A DNA stretch of 64,000 nt. It comes from UBA1189 sp045594245. GTDB taxonomy: Bacteria; Bacteroidota; Bacteroidia; Bacteroidales; Bacteroidaceae. How positions within the stretch are numbered: the first letter of the stretch is position 1; each line of letters starts with the position of its first letter. The position numbers were made by a program, and so were the translations under genes. Below, piece after piece: positions 25,843 through 34,914 of this stretch. The stretch is from the NCBI GenBank assembly GCA_045594245.1, contig JAZNYG010000009.1, positions 1 to 64,000 of the forward strand, read 5' to 3'. The notes under the pieces were generated by a model, which searched no databases, was not told the origin of the DNA, and worked only from the letters and a program-made list of their open reading frames with translations.

Positions 25843-27231
25843 ATGAATCATTCGAAAACTTTATTGACATTGCTCATCGTCGTATTGAGCATTTCTGCCA
25901 GTGCTAAACCAAAGAAAGCGGCTCTTGACCTGTGGCCTGATGGTACAGAGATTAGCCAATGGTTCAAGGATATCACACCTGTAGATGTGGCTAAGCTAGG
26001 GAAGAAGTATCGCCTTACCGATCATGGCATATTTGCTGACGGCACGCTGCACACAGAGCAGATTCAGGCGCTTATCGACGAGGCAGCTAGCCAAGGCGGT
26101 GGAGTCATTGTAGTACCTTCGGGTGTGTATATGACTGGCGGACTGCATTTCAAGCAAGGCACCCATCTCCATCTTGAGAAAGGAGCTGTGCTGATGGGTT
26201 CTGACTTTATCGGTGACTATCCTTTGGGAACGACACGCATAGAGGGGCAGACGTGTATGTATTTCGGTGCGCTCATCAATGTCGACAACAATGATGGGTT
26301 TACAATCACTGGCGAAGGCACGATAGATGGCAATGGCCTGAAGTATCACCAACAGTTCTGGTTGCGTCGCCAGTGGAACAGACAATGCACGAACAAGGAT
26401 GAGCAGCGTCCGCGTCTCTTGTATGTTTCCAATAGTAAGAACGTGCAGATTGAGGGCGTAAATCTGCAGAACTCAGCCTTCTGGACATCGCACTTCTACA
26501 ACTGCGAAAATGTAAAGATACTGGGCTGTCGTTTTTATAGCTTGGGCAAGCCCGACGACAGCAAGGGACCGTCGACCGATGCCATTGACCTCGACGTGGT
26601 GCGCAACGTGCTGATCAAGAACTGCTATATGAGCGTGAATGATGACGCAGTGGCTATAAAGGGTGGTAAGGGACCTTATGCCGATGCCTTCATGAAAGAG
26701 TACCCAGGTGTGAAGATTCCTGCCGAGAGCGTAGGTAATGGCAAGAACGAGAACATTATCATCGAGGATTGCGAATATGGCTTTTGTCATGGTTGCTTGA
26801 CCTTGGGTAGCGAGAGCGTGTATAATCATAACATTATCATGCGCCGAATCCAGGTGACGAGCGAGGCCAACAACCTCTTGTGGCTGAAGTGTCGCCCCGA
26901 TACTCCTCAGCAATATGAATATGTGACGGTAGAGGATATCACCGGTACAGTGAGAAACTTCCTGTATGTGGGCCGATGGACTCAGTTCTATGACCTGCTC
27001 GACCGCAAGGACCCCCCCTACAGCTATGTTGACCATATCACGATGCGCCGCTGCAAGATGAACTGTACTACCTTCTTTAATGCCAAGAAGCAGGAAGACG
27101 TCTGCCATCTCTCAAACTTTACATTCGAAGACCTCGACATCACAGCCCGCAACGGAAGTTTCGAGCACGACTTTGTAGAAGGATTCACGACTAAGAATAT
27201 CACCATCAATGGGGAGAAGATTGTCAAATAA
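25843..27231 (+). CDS. Secreted GH28-family polygalacturonase-like enzyme
   Basis: A signal peptide (MNHSKTLLTLLIVVLSISASA) precedes a right-handed beta-helix of 440 residues. Catalytic elements of GH28 are visible: STDAIDLDVV (first Asp), SVNDDAVAIKGG (paired Asp), CHGCLTLGSE (His-Gly), and the basic site LKC in place of RIK. The N-terminal GGGVIVVPSGVYMTGGLHFK is also typical of the pectin lyase fold. The changed basic site and DLD motif suggest an exo-acting or rhamnogalacturonan-type specificity, which is an inference. A stem-loop terminator follows 48 bases downstream. Confidence 0.9.
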   Translation: MNHSKTLLTLLIVVLSISASAKPKKAALDLWPDGTEISQWFKDITPVDVAKLGKKYRLTDHGIFADGTLHTEQIQALIDEAASQGGGVIVVPSGVYMTGGLHFKQGTHLHLEKGAVLMGSDFIGDYPLGTTRIEGQTCMYFGALINVDNNDGFTITGEGTIDGNGLKYHQQFWLRRQWNRQCTNKDEQRPRLLYVSNSKNVQIEGVNLQNSAFWTSHFYNCENVKILGCRFYSLGKPDDSKGPSTDAIDLDVVRNVLIKNCYMSVNDDAVAIKGGKGPYADAFMKEYPGVKIPAESVGNGKNENIIIEDCEYGFCHGCLTLGSESVYNHNIIMRRIQVTSEANNLLWLKCRPDTPQQYEYVTVEDITGTVRNFLYVGRWTQFYDLLDRKDPPYSYVDHITMRRCKMNCTTFFNAKKQEDVCHLSNFTFEDLDITARNGSFEHDFVEGFTTKNITINGEKIVK

Positions 27232-27279
27232 TTGAATTGTTGAGGATGCGTACTTTGAGCACCTTCATAAATAATGCAA

Positions 27280-27311
27280 GCTGGCTCAGAATCCAAGGGT
27301 TCTGGGCCAGC
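27280..27311. terminator. Stem-loop between convergent genes
   Basis: A 12-base stem GCTGGCTCAGAA / TTCTGGGCCAGC (one G-T pair) with an 8-base loop lies between the converging GH28 and DUF554 genes. The T-run is weak on either strand, so it may act with Rho or as a processing site. Confidence 0.55.
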
Positions 27312-27342
27312 AGTGTGTTTGTGGATATCCTTTTGGTGAATA

Positions 27343-28038
27343 CTACGATGCGATGATGCTCCTTATCAGGAACCACACTACGGGCACGAGCAGTGCTGGT
27401 AGCATGTTAAGTGTCTTGCAGTCCTTCAGCTTGAGCAGCGACAGCCCCGAGGCCACGATCATCAGTCCGCCCACGATGAGCAGCTCCGCCATGAGTGCCT
27501 CGCTGATGGCCGTGCTCGATATCTTGGCCACCATGTAGAACATCCCCTGCCAGCAGAAGAGCACCGGCGCGGCAAGTATCATCCATATGCCATACGTGCT
27601 GGCAAATACGGTGGAGGTCACCAGGTCGAGCGTCGCGTTGGTGTAGAGGAAGGTGTTGTCGCCCTTCAGGGCGCTTATCACCGGGCCGAGCATGGCCAGC
27701 GGACCTATGCAGTAGAGCAGGATGGCGGTGGAGAGGCCGTCGGCCAGGTTGGCATTGCTGTTTTTCTTCGAGCGTTTGTTGATCAGTCGGGCAAACCGTC
27801 CGTCGAGGTCCAGCGCTGTGCCCACGATGCTGCCCAAGGCTATCGACACGATGAACAGTACCGGGTATTCGCTCTTGCCGAAGTTGCTGATTACGGCGTT
27901 GAGCCCGATGCCCAGGCACGCTAGCCCGAGGCCTGTGTATAGGGTGTCTTTGTACTTCTCCTTTATGCCCCTGTTCATCACGGCGCCCACGATGCTGCCT
28001 ACGATTATCGTGCATGTATTGACTATGGTTCCTATCAT
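27343..28038 (-). CDS. DUF554-family integral membrane protein
   Basis: The 231-residue protein begins IGTIVNTCTIIVGSIVGAVM and shows about six membrane helices with the DUF554 pattern: GLGLACLGIGLNAVISNF, IVSIALGSIVGTALDLDGR, LYCIGPLAMLGPV, and a C-terminal LIVGGLMIVASGLSLLKLKD. The family (YdfK/YqgA-like) is thought to be a transporter, but substrates are not known. It stands alone, convergent with GH28. Confidence 0.88.
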   Translation of the reverse strand: MIGTIVNTCTIIVGSIVGAVMNRGIKEKYKDTLYTGLGLACLGIGLNAVISNFGKSEYPVLFIVSIALGSIVGTALDLDGRFARLINKRSKKNSNANLADGLSTAILLYCIGPLAMLGPVISALKGDNTFLYTNATLDLVTSTVFASTYGIWMILAAPVLFCWQGMFYMVAKISSTAISEALMAELLIVGGLMIVASGLSLLKLKDCKTLNMLPALLVPVVWFLIRSIIAS

Positions 28039-28227
28039 TATTCTTCAAATTGCTTTTATCAGCGCAAAGTTACAATAAAGATACAAAAGGGGAAACTTAT
28101 AAGTGAACTAAAATTTACGGATGAGGTGAAGCTGTTTACAATTCAATTGTAGAAACTTCTTCGCTAGAATAGATATATACTTCGGCTGTTTTTTGTGAAA
28201 GGTCGTCTGTCCTCTAAAATTATTCGG

Positions 28228-28266
28228 CGAAAAGTATGGAATAACACCGAAAAGTATGTATTTTTG
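28228..28266 (+). promoter_or_regulatory. Promoter and direct-repeat element of the GH20 gene
   Basis: CGAAAAGTATG occurs twice (28228-28238 and 28248-28258), 20 bases apart, the second abutting the -7 box TATTTTTG (28259-28266). TATTCGG precedes the first copy, as before the GH28 promoter. The predicted start falls about 25 bases before the ATG at 28296. Confidence 0.65.
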
Positions 28267-28295
28267 TGCCATAAGTATCCCTAAAAGAAACATGT

Positions 28296-30350
28296 ATGAG
28301 GAAGGTTTTAGGTGTATCTCTTTTGCTGATAGTAGCTCTTACATCCTGTGTTCATCACACTGAAGTATTGTCGGTCATTCCTGTTCCTTTAGAGGTTGGT
28401 TTGCAACGAGGTGTATTTGCCTTGGATGAACAGACACAGCTATGGGTCGATGCTCCTGAGGCCGACAAGGATTTGCTCGTTGGATGTGTGGATTCATCGC
28501 CATTGAAGGTGGCGGTGGCTTCTGAACGTCCTACACGGAACGCCTTGTTTCTGGAGGTGGTAGACGCACATCCTCAACTGAACTCCCCTGAAGGTTATGT
28601 ACTGACCATTCAGAAGGATGGGGTGGTGGCTCAGGCTTTGTCGGGGGCAGGACTATTTTATGCTCTGCAGACACTTGTGCAGTTGATGGACGAGGAGTGT
28701 AACCTCCCTCTGGGCACTATAGTCGACTGTCCGCGCTTTGCCTATCGGGGTATGATGATTGACGTGTCGCGTCACTTCTTCGGTGTGGATTTTCTCAAGA
28801 AGCAGATCGATGCCATGGCTTATTATAAACTCAATCACCTGCACTTGCATCTGACAGATGCTGCAGGTTGGCGCTTGGAGATAAAGCGCTATCCGAGGCT
28901 TACGGAGCTGGCCGCATGGCGTACGGATACTCTGTGGAAAGACTGGTGGAATGGTGGTCGTCAGTATATGGAGCGAGGCACTGAAGGTGCCTATGGCGGT
29001 TACTACACGCAAGATCAAATACGTGAGATTGTCGAGTATGCTCGTGAACATTATATTACCGTTGTGCCCGAGATTGAGATGCCCTCGCATTCCGAAGAGG
29101 TGCTGGTGGCCTATCCCGAGCTGTCGTGCTCGCACGAGCCCTACAAGGAGTCAGACTTCTGTGTGGGCAATGAGCAGGTGTTTGAGTTTCTGGAGAACGT
29201 GCTGACCGAGGTAATGGAGCTCTTCTCATCACCTTATATACATATAGGAGGCGATGAGGCCAGCAAGCAATCGTGGAAGAGCTGTCCCCGTTGTCAGGCG
29301 CGTATGGAGGCTGAGGGGCTTGCTGATGTGGATGAACTACAGAGCTATCTGATACATCGTATCGAGGCCTTCCTGAACGCTCATGGCCGCACGCTCCTTG
29401 GATGGGACGAGATTCTTGACGGCGGCTTGGCACCGAATGCCATGGTGATGTCGTGGCGTGGCACCGAGGGTGGTCTCAAGGCCATGGCTATGGGGCACCG
29501 TGCCATTATGACCCCGGGCGAGTATTGCTACCTTGATGCCTATCAGGATGCACCTCACTCGCAGCCCGAGGCCTTTGGCGGCTATCTTCCCCTGCAGAAA
29601 GTCTATGCTTTCGACCCGTTGTCCGACACGATATCCGAGGCACAGCGTACATTGCTCTATGGCTTGCAGGGCAACCTGTTTGCCGAGTATATCCCCACGG
29701 AGGAACACATGGAGTATATGGCCTATCCTCGTATCTTGGCGTTGGCTGAGGTGGCTTGGAGCCTTCCTGCAAACAAGGATTACGATGATTTCCGCAGGCG
29801 TGCCATGAAGGCCGTTGACGAGTTGCGCGGCAAGGGCTATCATCCCTTCGATCTACGCAACGAAGTTGGCAACCGCCCCGGTGCCGACAAGCCCTTGACG
29901 CACCTTGGGGTGGGGAAGAGAGTTGCCTATGTAGATGGCTCGGCCTATTATAGTGGATATACGGCTGGAGGCGATACCGCCCTGGTCGACGGATTGCGTG
30001 GCGGATGGACCTATGGCGACAAACGCTGGCAAGGCTTCCTCGGGCGCAAGGGAGTGGATGTGATAATTGACTTGGAGTATTCTCAGCCTGTGACGTCGGT
30101 TAGTGCAGACTTCATGCAGATATGTGGCCCGGGTGTATTCATGCCGGCACAGATTATCATATCCTCCTCTCTTGATGGAGAACATTTTACCGAGCTGAAG
30201 CGTATCGACAATGAGGTGGTGCGCGACGATGCAGTCACCTTTACCACCTTTGGCTGGGATGGCTCTGTGGAGGCTCGATACATTCGCTATCAGGCCGTGC
30301 GCAGCGATTTCGGCGGCTTCCTTTTTGTGGATGAGGTGGTGGTAGAATGA
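28296..30350 (+). CDS. GH20-family beta-N-acetylhexosaminidase lipoprotein
   Basis: A lipoprotein signal (LGVSLLLIVALTSC, Cys18) leads to a small alpha/beta GH20b domain (about 30-145). The TIM barrel follows, with YRGMMIDVSRHFFGVDFLKK and the catalytic pair Asp320-Glu321 in YIHIGGDEASKQSWK, as required for substrate-assisted hydrolysis of GlcNAc or GalNAc. Residues 540-684 form a C-terminal beta-sandwich of the galactose-binding type (SQPVTSVSADFMQICGPG). Total 684 residues, normal for Bacteroidetes GH20. It shares a promoter element with the GH28 gene. Action on host glycans such as mucin is plausible. Confidence 0.93.
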   Translation: MRKVLGVSLLLIVALTSCVHHTEVLSVIPVPLEVGLQRGVFALDEQTQLWVDAPEADKDLLVGCVDSSPLKVAVASERPTRNALFLEVVDAHPQLNSPEGYVLTIQKDGVVAQALSGAGLFYALQTLVQLMDEECNLPLGTIVDCPRFAYRGMMIDVSRHFFGVDFLKKQIDAMAYYKLNHLHLHLTDAAGWRLEIKRYPRLTELAAWRTDTLWKDWWNGGRQYMERGTEGAYGGYYTQDQIREIVEYAREHYITVVPEIEMPSHSEEVLVAYPELSCSHEPYKESDFCVGNEQVFEFLENVLTEVMELFSSPYIHIGGDEASKQSWKSCPRCQARMEAEGLADVDELQSYLIHRIEAFLNAHGRTLLGWDEILDGGLAPNAMVMSWRGTEGGLKAMAMGHRAIMTPGEYCYLDAYQDAPHSQPEAFGGYLPLQKVYAFDPLSDTISEAQRTLLYGLQGNLFAEYIPTEEHMEYMAYPRILALAEVAWSLPANKDYDDFRRRAMKAVDELRGKGYHPFDLRNEVGNRPGADKPLTHLGVGKRVAYVDGSAYYSGYTAGGDTALVDGLRGGWTYGDKRWQGFLGRKGVDVIIDLEYSQPVTSVSADFMQICGPGVFMPAQIIISSSLDGEHFTELKRIDNEVVRDDAVTFTTFGWDGSVEARYIRYQAVRSDFGGFLFVDEVVVE

Positions 30351-30387
30351 TTTAAAATAAAAAAGAGGCCTAATGCCTTAGACCTCT
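30351..30387 (-). terminator. Terminator of the tRNA operon (possibly bidirectional)
   Basis: Stem AGAGGCCTAA / TTAGACCTCT with a 4-base loop and one mismatch. On the minus strand it is followed by TTTTTTATTTT. It lies 6 bases past the last tRNA and right after the GH20 stop. Confidence 0.7.
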
Positions 30388-30392
30388 CTGTG

Positions 30393-30465
30393 AGCGGAAA
30401 ACGAGACTCGAACTCGCGACCCCAACCTTGGCAAGGTTGTGCTCTACCAACTGAGCTATTTCCGC
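30393..30465 (-). tRNA. tRNA-Gly (GCC)
   Basis: A 73-nt cloverleaf with acceptor GCGGAAA / TTTCCGC, D arm GCTCAGTTGGTAGAGC, anticodon loop TTGCCAA and TpsiC arm GAGTTCGAGTCTC. CCA is not encoded. Identical to the copy at 30724-30796, including about 10 flanking bases. Confidence 0.97.
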
Positions 30466-30480
30466 AATTTGCTTAGTTTT

Positions 30481-30567
30481 TGGTGAAGAGAATGAGACTC
30501 GAACTCACACGACCCAACGGTCACTACCCCCTCAAAGTAGCGCGTCTACCAATTCCGCCATCTCTCC
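30481..30567 (-). tRNA. tRNA-Leu (GAG)
   Basis: An 87-nt class II tRNA including an encoded CCA: acceptor GGAGAGA / TCTCTTC, anticodon loop TTGAGGG, and a variable arm between the anticodon stem and GAGTTCGAGTCTC. Confidence 0.95.
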
Positions 30568-30600
30568 ATTGTTCATTAAGTCAAATACTCGTTTGGTTTG

Positions 30601-30681
30601 TGCCCAGAACAGGACTCGAACCTGCACGTCTCTCAACACTCGCACCTGAAACGAGCGCGTCTACCATTCCGCCACCTGGGC
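30601..30681 (-). tRNA. tRNA-Leu (CAG)
   Basis: A class II tRNA with acceptor GCCCAGG / TTCTGGGC, D arm GGCGGAATGGTAGACGC, anticodon loop TTCAGGT and a long variable arm. CCA is not encoded. Confidence 0.95.
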
Positions 30682-30723
30682 TTACACCGACTCATCGGTT
30701 GTAGACACAAATTCAAACTTGTG

Positions 30724-30796
30724 AGCGGAAAACGAGACTCGAACTCGCGACCCCAACCTTGGCAAGGTTGTGCTCTACCAACTGAGCTATTTCCGC
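30724..30796 (-). tRNA. tRNA-Gly (GCC), second identical copy
   Basis: Same 73-nt sequence as 30393-30465. It is the first tRNA of the operon, closest to the promoter. Confidence 0.97.
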
Positions 30797-30850
30797 AATT
30801 TGCTTTGCAATATTTCAAAGAACAAACGGTGTCGTTCCGTTTTGCGAGTG

Positions 30851-30881
30851 CAAAGGTACTGCTTTTTTGTGAACCACCAAA
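30851..30881 (-). promoter_or_regulatory. Promoter of the tRNA operon
   Basis: Minus strand: TTTG (30881-30878), 19 bases, TACCTTTG (30858-30851), a perfect consensus. It gives a leader of about 48 bases, including GTTCTTTGAAATATTGC, before the first tRNA. Confidence 0.8.
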
Positions 30882-30999
30882 CTTTTCTGCAAAAAAAAAC
30901 TCTTTTTGTTGTTTTTTTTCTCTTCCGTGTCTGTTTGGAGCTTTTTCTTGCTCAAATATGATCGATGCAAGCGCTATAAGAGTAATTTTTGATTATTTA

Positions 31000-31854
31000 T
31001 TATCTATTGCTCTCGAAGGCTTTGTACTCACCCAATATTGTCAGTTCCTTTGTTAGTGGCCTTACGGCATCAATACTTTGATGAAAACGGGTATAGTCAT
31101 CAAATGTAACATCGACGTAGAACATATATTCCCACTCTCGCCCAATGATAGGAAGAGATTGTATCTTTGTTAAGTTGATGCGATAGAAAGTGAATATTGA
31201 TAGTATTTGGGATAGGCTACCCTCTTGATGGGGTAGGGAGAATACAATGCTTGCTTTGTCGGTATGGCGTTGTATGCATCCCTCTGCCCGCAGTTCATCG
31301 GCACGCCAACGGTCGGCTACCACGAGGAAGCGGGTAAAGTTGTGCTTGTTTGTCTCGATGTTCTCTTGTAGTATGTGTAGTCCATACATATTTGCAGCAT
31401 GGATAGAACATATCGCGGCATGTCCATGGAGGCTTTTTCCCTTAATCTCTTTAGCACTGAGCGCTGTGTCCTCTGCTTGCACCGCTTTAAGTTCAGGATG
31501 GTGTTGGAGGAATGTTTCGCACTGTGCCAAAGCAACAGGGTGGGAGTGTACCTCTTTTAGGTCGCTCCAGTCCTCATCGGGCAAACAGCAGATGCAGTGT
31601 GCTATACGTAATTTCTGCTCACCAACAATCATGACACCACTATTGCGCAACAGTTCATAGTTGTGTAAAAGGCTACCTGCAATCGTGTTCTCTATAGCTA
31701 CTAAAGCTACGATGTTGCTGTCCGAGGAAATGGCCTCAAATACTTCATTGAATGTCTCGCAACAGATGAGCTCAATATTTTCATCCTTAAAAAACAGCTT
31801 CGTAGCAATGTCGTGATACGAGCCTTCAAATCCTTGTATAGCTACTCTTTTCAT
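31000..31854 (-). CDS. pheA: Prephenate dehydratase
   Basis: The 284-residue protein is a stand-alone prephenate dehydratase that makes phenylpyruvate for phenylalanine synthesis. Motifs: VAIQGFEGSYHDIA at the N-terminus, VAIENTIAGSLLHNY, and NFTRFLVV (the TRF motif). A C-terminal ACT domain (SIVFSLPHQEGSLSQILSIF) follows for feedback by Phe. The usual ESRP of the ACT site reads QSLP here. There is no fused chorismate mutase. A -7 box lies only 9 bases before the ATG, so its message may be nearly leaderless. It is divergent from the alpha-galactosidase-like operon. Confidence 0.93.
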   Translation of the reverse strand: MKRVAIQGFEGSYHDIATKLFFKDENIELICCETFNEVFEAISSDSNIVALVAIENTIAGSLLHNYELLRNSGVMIVGEQKLRIAHCICCLPDEDWSDLKEVHSHPVALAQCETFLQHHPELKAVQAEDTALSAKEIKGKSLHGHAAICSIHAANMYGLHILQENIETNKHNFTRFLVVADRWRADELRAEGCIQRHTDKASIVFSLPHQEGSLSQILSIFTFYRINLTKIQSLPIIGREWEYMFYVDVTFDDYTRFHQSIDAVRPLTKELTILGEYKAFESNR

Positions 31855-31862
31855 ATCTTTTG

Positions 31863-31870
31863 CAAAAGTA
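31863..31870 (-). promoter_or_regulatory. -7 box of pheA
   Basis: Minus strand TACTTTTG, an exact TAnnTTTG, 8 bases before the ATG at 31854. No good -33 box was seen. The predicted start falls at or within 2-3 bases of the ATG. Confidence 0.5.
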
Positions 31871-32046
31871 GTGAAAAAAACGATTCAGAGAAGATAAATG
31901 TATGCATACTTCTGGATGTTTTTTGTATAAATGACCAATTGCCTATATTATTAACGCTGTTTAGAAATAGGTTCGTATATGTTGAAAATGGCATTGATAT
32001 GATGTTTTTGGAGGATTTTGTTATATGGGTTTTCATTGTTAATTTG

Positions 32047-32054
32047 TATTTTTG
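32047..32054 (+). promoter_or_regulatory. -7 box of the GH27-GH2-S46 operon
   Basis: TATTTTTG, an exact TAnnTTTG, about 31 bases before the ATG at 32086. The -33 region is not clear at the usual spacing. Confidence 0.5.
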
Positions 32055-32085
32055 CAAAAAAATAAGGGTTTGTTTTATTGATAAT

Positions 32086-34887
32086 ATGAAAAGAAAAGCG
32101 CTATCATTTATTGTTGCTTGCCTGCTGCCTCTGTCCGTACTTGCACAAAATGGTAAGGAGATGGAGTTCCAGACGTGGGCGCTCACCCCACCGATGGGTT
32201 GGAATTCGTGGGATTGCTTTGGTCCTACAGTCGTGGAGAGTGAGGTAAAGGCCAATGCCGACTATATGGCCGAGCATTTGGCTGAGTATGGATGGGAATA
32301 TGTGGTGGTAGATATCCGCTGGTTTGTCGAGAACGACAAGGCTGGAGGGTATAACCAGACTAATCCCATATACGTATACGATGAGTATGGACGTTATACT
32401 CCTGCTGTTAATCGCTTCCCATCGGCTGCCAATGGTAAGGGGTTCAAGCCGTTGGCCGATTATGTACATAGTAAAGGGCTGAAGTTTGGCATACATATCA
32501 TGCGCGGACTACCCAAAATAGCAGCTCAGAAGAAGCTACCCGTGAAAGGGGCTGATGGTATCACTTGTGATATGATTGCCAACAATGATTCTGCTTGCAC
32601 GTGGCTGCGCGATAATTATAAGGTAGACTACTCGAAACCGGGTGCACAGGAGTATTATAATTCTATTTTTGAACTCTATGCCGAGTGGGGAGTCGACTTT
32701 ATCAAGATTGACGATATCGCTCGTCCGTACCATAAGGCAGAGATTGAGATGATACGTCGTGCCATTGACCATTGCGGTCGACCTATCGTGTTGAGCATTT
32801 CACCGGGTGAGACTCCTTTGGGTGAGGTGGAGCACGTGAAGACGCATGCCAATATGTGGCGTACGGTCGATGACTTTTGGGACAATTGGAGTCAGCTCAA
32901 CTACCAGTTCCAGGTGTGTGCAAAGTGGGCTCCTCATATCGCTCCCGGTACTTGGCCCGATGCCGATATGCTGCCGCTAGGACGCATCAGCATACGTGGC
33001 GAACGTGGTGCTGAGCGTTGGTGTGGATTTACGGAGGATGAGCAATACACGATGATGAATCTGTGGACTATCTTTAAGTCGCCATTGATGTATGGAGGCC
33101 ATCTGCCCAAGAATCGCGATGAGGACAATCGCTTGCTTACCAATCGGGATGTACTATATATGCACAGATACTCTGCTGGTAACCATCAACTTAGTAGAGA
33201 AGATAACCGTATCGTCTGGACAGCTGACGACCCCGCCAATGGAGACAAGTTTGTGGCGCTCTTTAATGCTGGTGGTGCGGAGTATGTGAATCCCAAGAAT
33301 GCCATCTATCGTAGTGGTACCATATCTTACCTTACGACTGGTTATGCCACCGATGTGGAGGCTGTTATCCCTGAGGGAAGCACTACTCTGGTCTTGATTG
33401 CTACTGATGGAGGTGATAGTTACGATTGCGACCATGCCGACTGGATAAATCCTACTGTGACATTAGCTGACGGTACCACTATAGACCTTACAAAGCAGGG
33501 CTATGTGCATGGTACCTGCGGATGGGGAAGTATACATACCAATAAGAACCTTAATGGTGGCTCCTTGGTGATTGATGGGAAGACTTATCAGAAGGGATTT
33601 GCCACACACGCCAATTCGATGCTACTCTTTGATATTCCTGCTAATGCCGTGAAGTTTACTGCCAAGGCGGGCTTGGACAAGACGGGTACCGATCAGGGAA
33701 GCAAGTCGTCGGTAGAGTTTATGGTATTTACTGAAGACCCTACCTATCGTGAGGAGGTGACCGATAGCAATGCTGGCTCCAAGGTGCTGCGTGTGGATCC
33801 TGCTAAGCAACTTGCTACTAGTGGGCTGGTAAGCCGCAAAGCTGAGAATCGAAATGGGCAAACCCTGCAAGCCGATATTGCTGGTGCCGATAAACTATAC
33901 CTCGTAGTGACTAACGGAGGCGATGGCCTCGGTTATGATCATGCCGACTGGGCCAATCCTGTACTTGTTGATGCCGAAGGTAATGAAACAGCCTTGGGCG
34001 ATATCTTGAATTGGGATGCCAATCCCATCAACGGTTGGAACTCACCGCGCAAGAACCGGAGTAATGACGGCAATGCCATTCGTGTGAAGGGAACTACCTA
34101 TGCCAAGGGATTCGGTACGAATGCTCCTTCGATGCTGACCTTTACCCTACCGGAAGGGCACGAGTATGTTGCTTTCAAGTCTGTGGTAGGCTATGATGAT
34201 GAGGTGAAGAATGCCCCTTCGGGCTCGAATGTGACAATGGAGTTCCGTATCTTTACCGAAGACCCTGCTCCTGTCAGCTACGATGTTGTCCCACTTGATC
34301 TCACGACTTTGGGCTTTGCCCCCGATCAGCCATGCCTGTTGACCGAGATGTGGCAGGGAAAGCCGATGGGCACCTTTGTCAATGCAGAGTATGCCGATAC
34401 GATCTATGCTCACGGTAGTCGTCTATATAGGGTCAGTGCAACCGAACGTGCCGATGTGGCGAGTGTAGCCATTGAGACAAATGCCGAGCAGCAGGTAGGA
34501 ATGCCATTTGATATCGCCGTGAGTGTGAGTGGAGCAACGGAGGGCTACATACAGCTTCGTTGTGACAACCGTATCATTGGCACTCTTACACTTGATGCTG
34601 ATGGTAAGGCGGTATACACATGCAGGCAGATGCAGCCTGGCACTTATACTTTCAAGGCACTTTATAGTGGTACTACAAGTATTGCCAATGCTACGTCTGA
34701 GCCGCTTGTCATCTCTGTAAAAGGCGAAACGTCGATAGATATGCTATCTGACGATGGAAAGCAGAATCTCTCCGATGTGGTATATACACTTGATGGACGC
34801 AAGGTCGCAGGTGCCTCTGTATATGGTGAATCGCCTCTACAGAGCGGCATATATATATGTAAAGGAGAGAAAATCCTGATAGAATGA
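32086..34887 (+). CDS. Secreted GH27-like (alpha-galactosidase-like) enzyme with two NPCBM domains
   Basis: The start is taken at 32086, which gives a signal peptide (LSFIVACLLPLSVLAQ) and follows the promoter; the frame upstream overlaps pheA. The barrel opens TPPMGWNSWDCFGPTV, the GH27 hallmark. The nucleophile is in GVDFIKIDD and the probable general acid is in NMWRTVDDFWDNW. Two NPCBM-like modules follow at about residues 440-550 (HADWINPTV to VEFMVFTED) and 612-722 (HADWANPV to MEFRIFTED), then a beta domain. A C-terminal strand motif (VYTLDGRKV, SGIYICKGEKIL) resembles Bacteroidetes sorting-like tails. The 933-residue enzyme starts an operon with a GH2 and an S46 peptidase. The sugar specificity is not certain. 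Confidence 0.88.
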   Translation: MKRKALSFIVACLLPLSVLAQNGKEMEFQTWALTPPMGWNSWDCFGPTVVESEVKANADYMAEHLAEYGWEYVVVDIRWFVENDKAGGYNQTNPIYVYDEYGRYTPAVNRFPSAANGKGFKPLADYVHSKGLKFGIHIMRGLPKIAAQKKLPVKGADGITCDMIANNDSACTWLRDNYKVDYSKPGAQEYYNSIFELYAEWGVDFIKIDDIARPYHKAEIEMIRRAIDHCGRPIVLSISPGETPLGEVEHVKTHANMWRTVDDFWDNWSQLNYQFQVCAKWAPHIAPGTWPDADMLPLGRISIRGERGAERWCGFTEDEQYTMMNLWTIFKSPLMYGGHLPKNRDEDNRLLTNRDVLYMHRYSAGNHQLSREDNRIVWTADDPANGDKFVALFNAGGAEYVNPKNAIYRSGTISYLTTGYATDVEAVIPEGSTTLVLIATDGGDSYDCDHADWINPTVTLADGTTIDLTKQGYVHGTCGWGSIHTNKNLNGGSLVIDGKTYQKGFATHANSMLLFDIPANAVKFTAKAGLDKTGTDQGSKSSVEFMVFTEDPTYREEVTDSNAGSKVLRVDPAKQLATSGLVSRKAENRNGQTLQADIAGADKLYLVVTNGGDGLGYDHADWANPVLVDAEGNETALGDILNWDANPINGWNSPRKNRSNDGNAIRVKGTTYAKGFGTNAPSMLTFTLPEGHEYVAFKSVVGYDDEVKNAPSGSNVTMEFRIFTEDPAPVSYDVVPLDLTTLGFAPDQPCLLTEMWQGKPMGTFVNAEYADTIYAHGSRLYRVSATERADVASVAIETNAEQQVGMPFDIAVSVSGATEGYIQLRCDNRIIGTLTLDADGKAVYTCRQMQPGTYTFKALYSGTTSIANATSEPLVISVKGETSIDMLSDDGKQNLSDVVYTLDGRKVAGASVYGESPLQSGIYICKGEKILIE

Positions 34888-34914
34888 CGATTGAAAACCC
34901 TATAATATGTAAAA

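Noticed and set aside
30351..30800. Possible attachment-site duplication at the tRNA cluster
   Set aside because: The repeated Gly tRNAs are whole functional genes with one promoter and one terminator, and no integrase is near.
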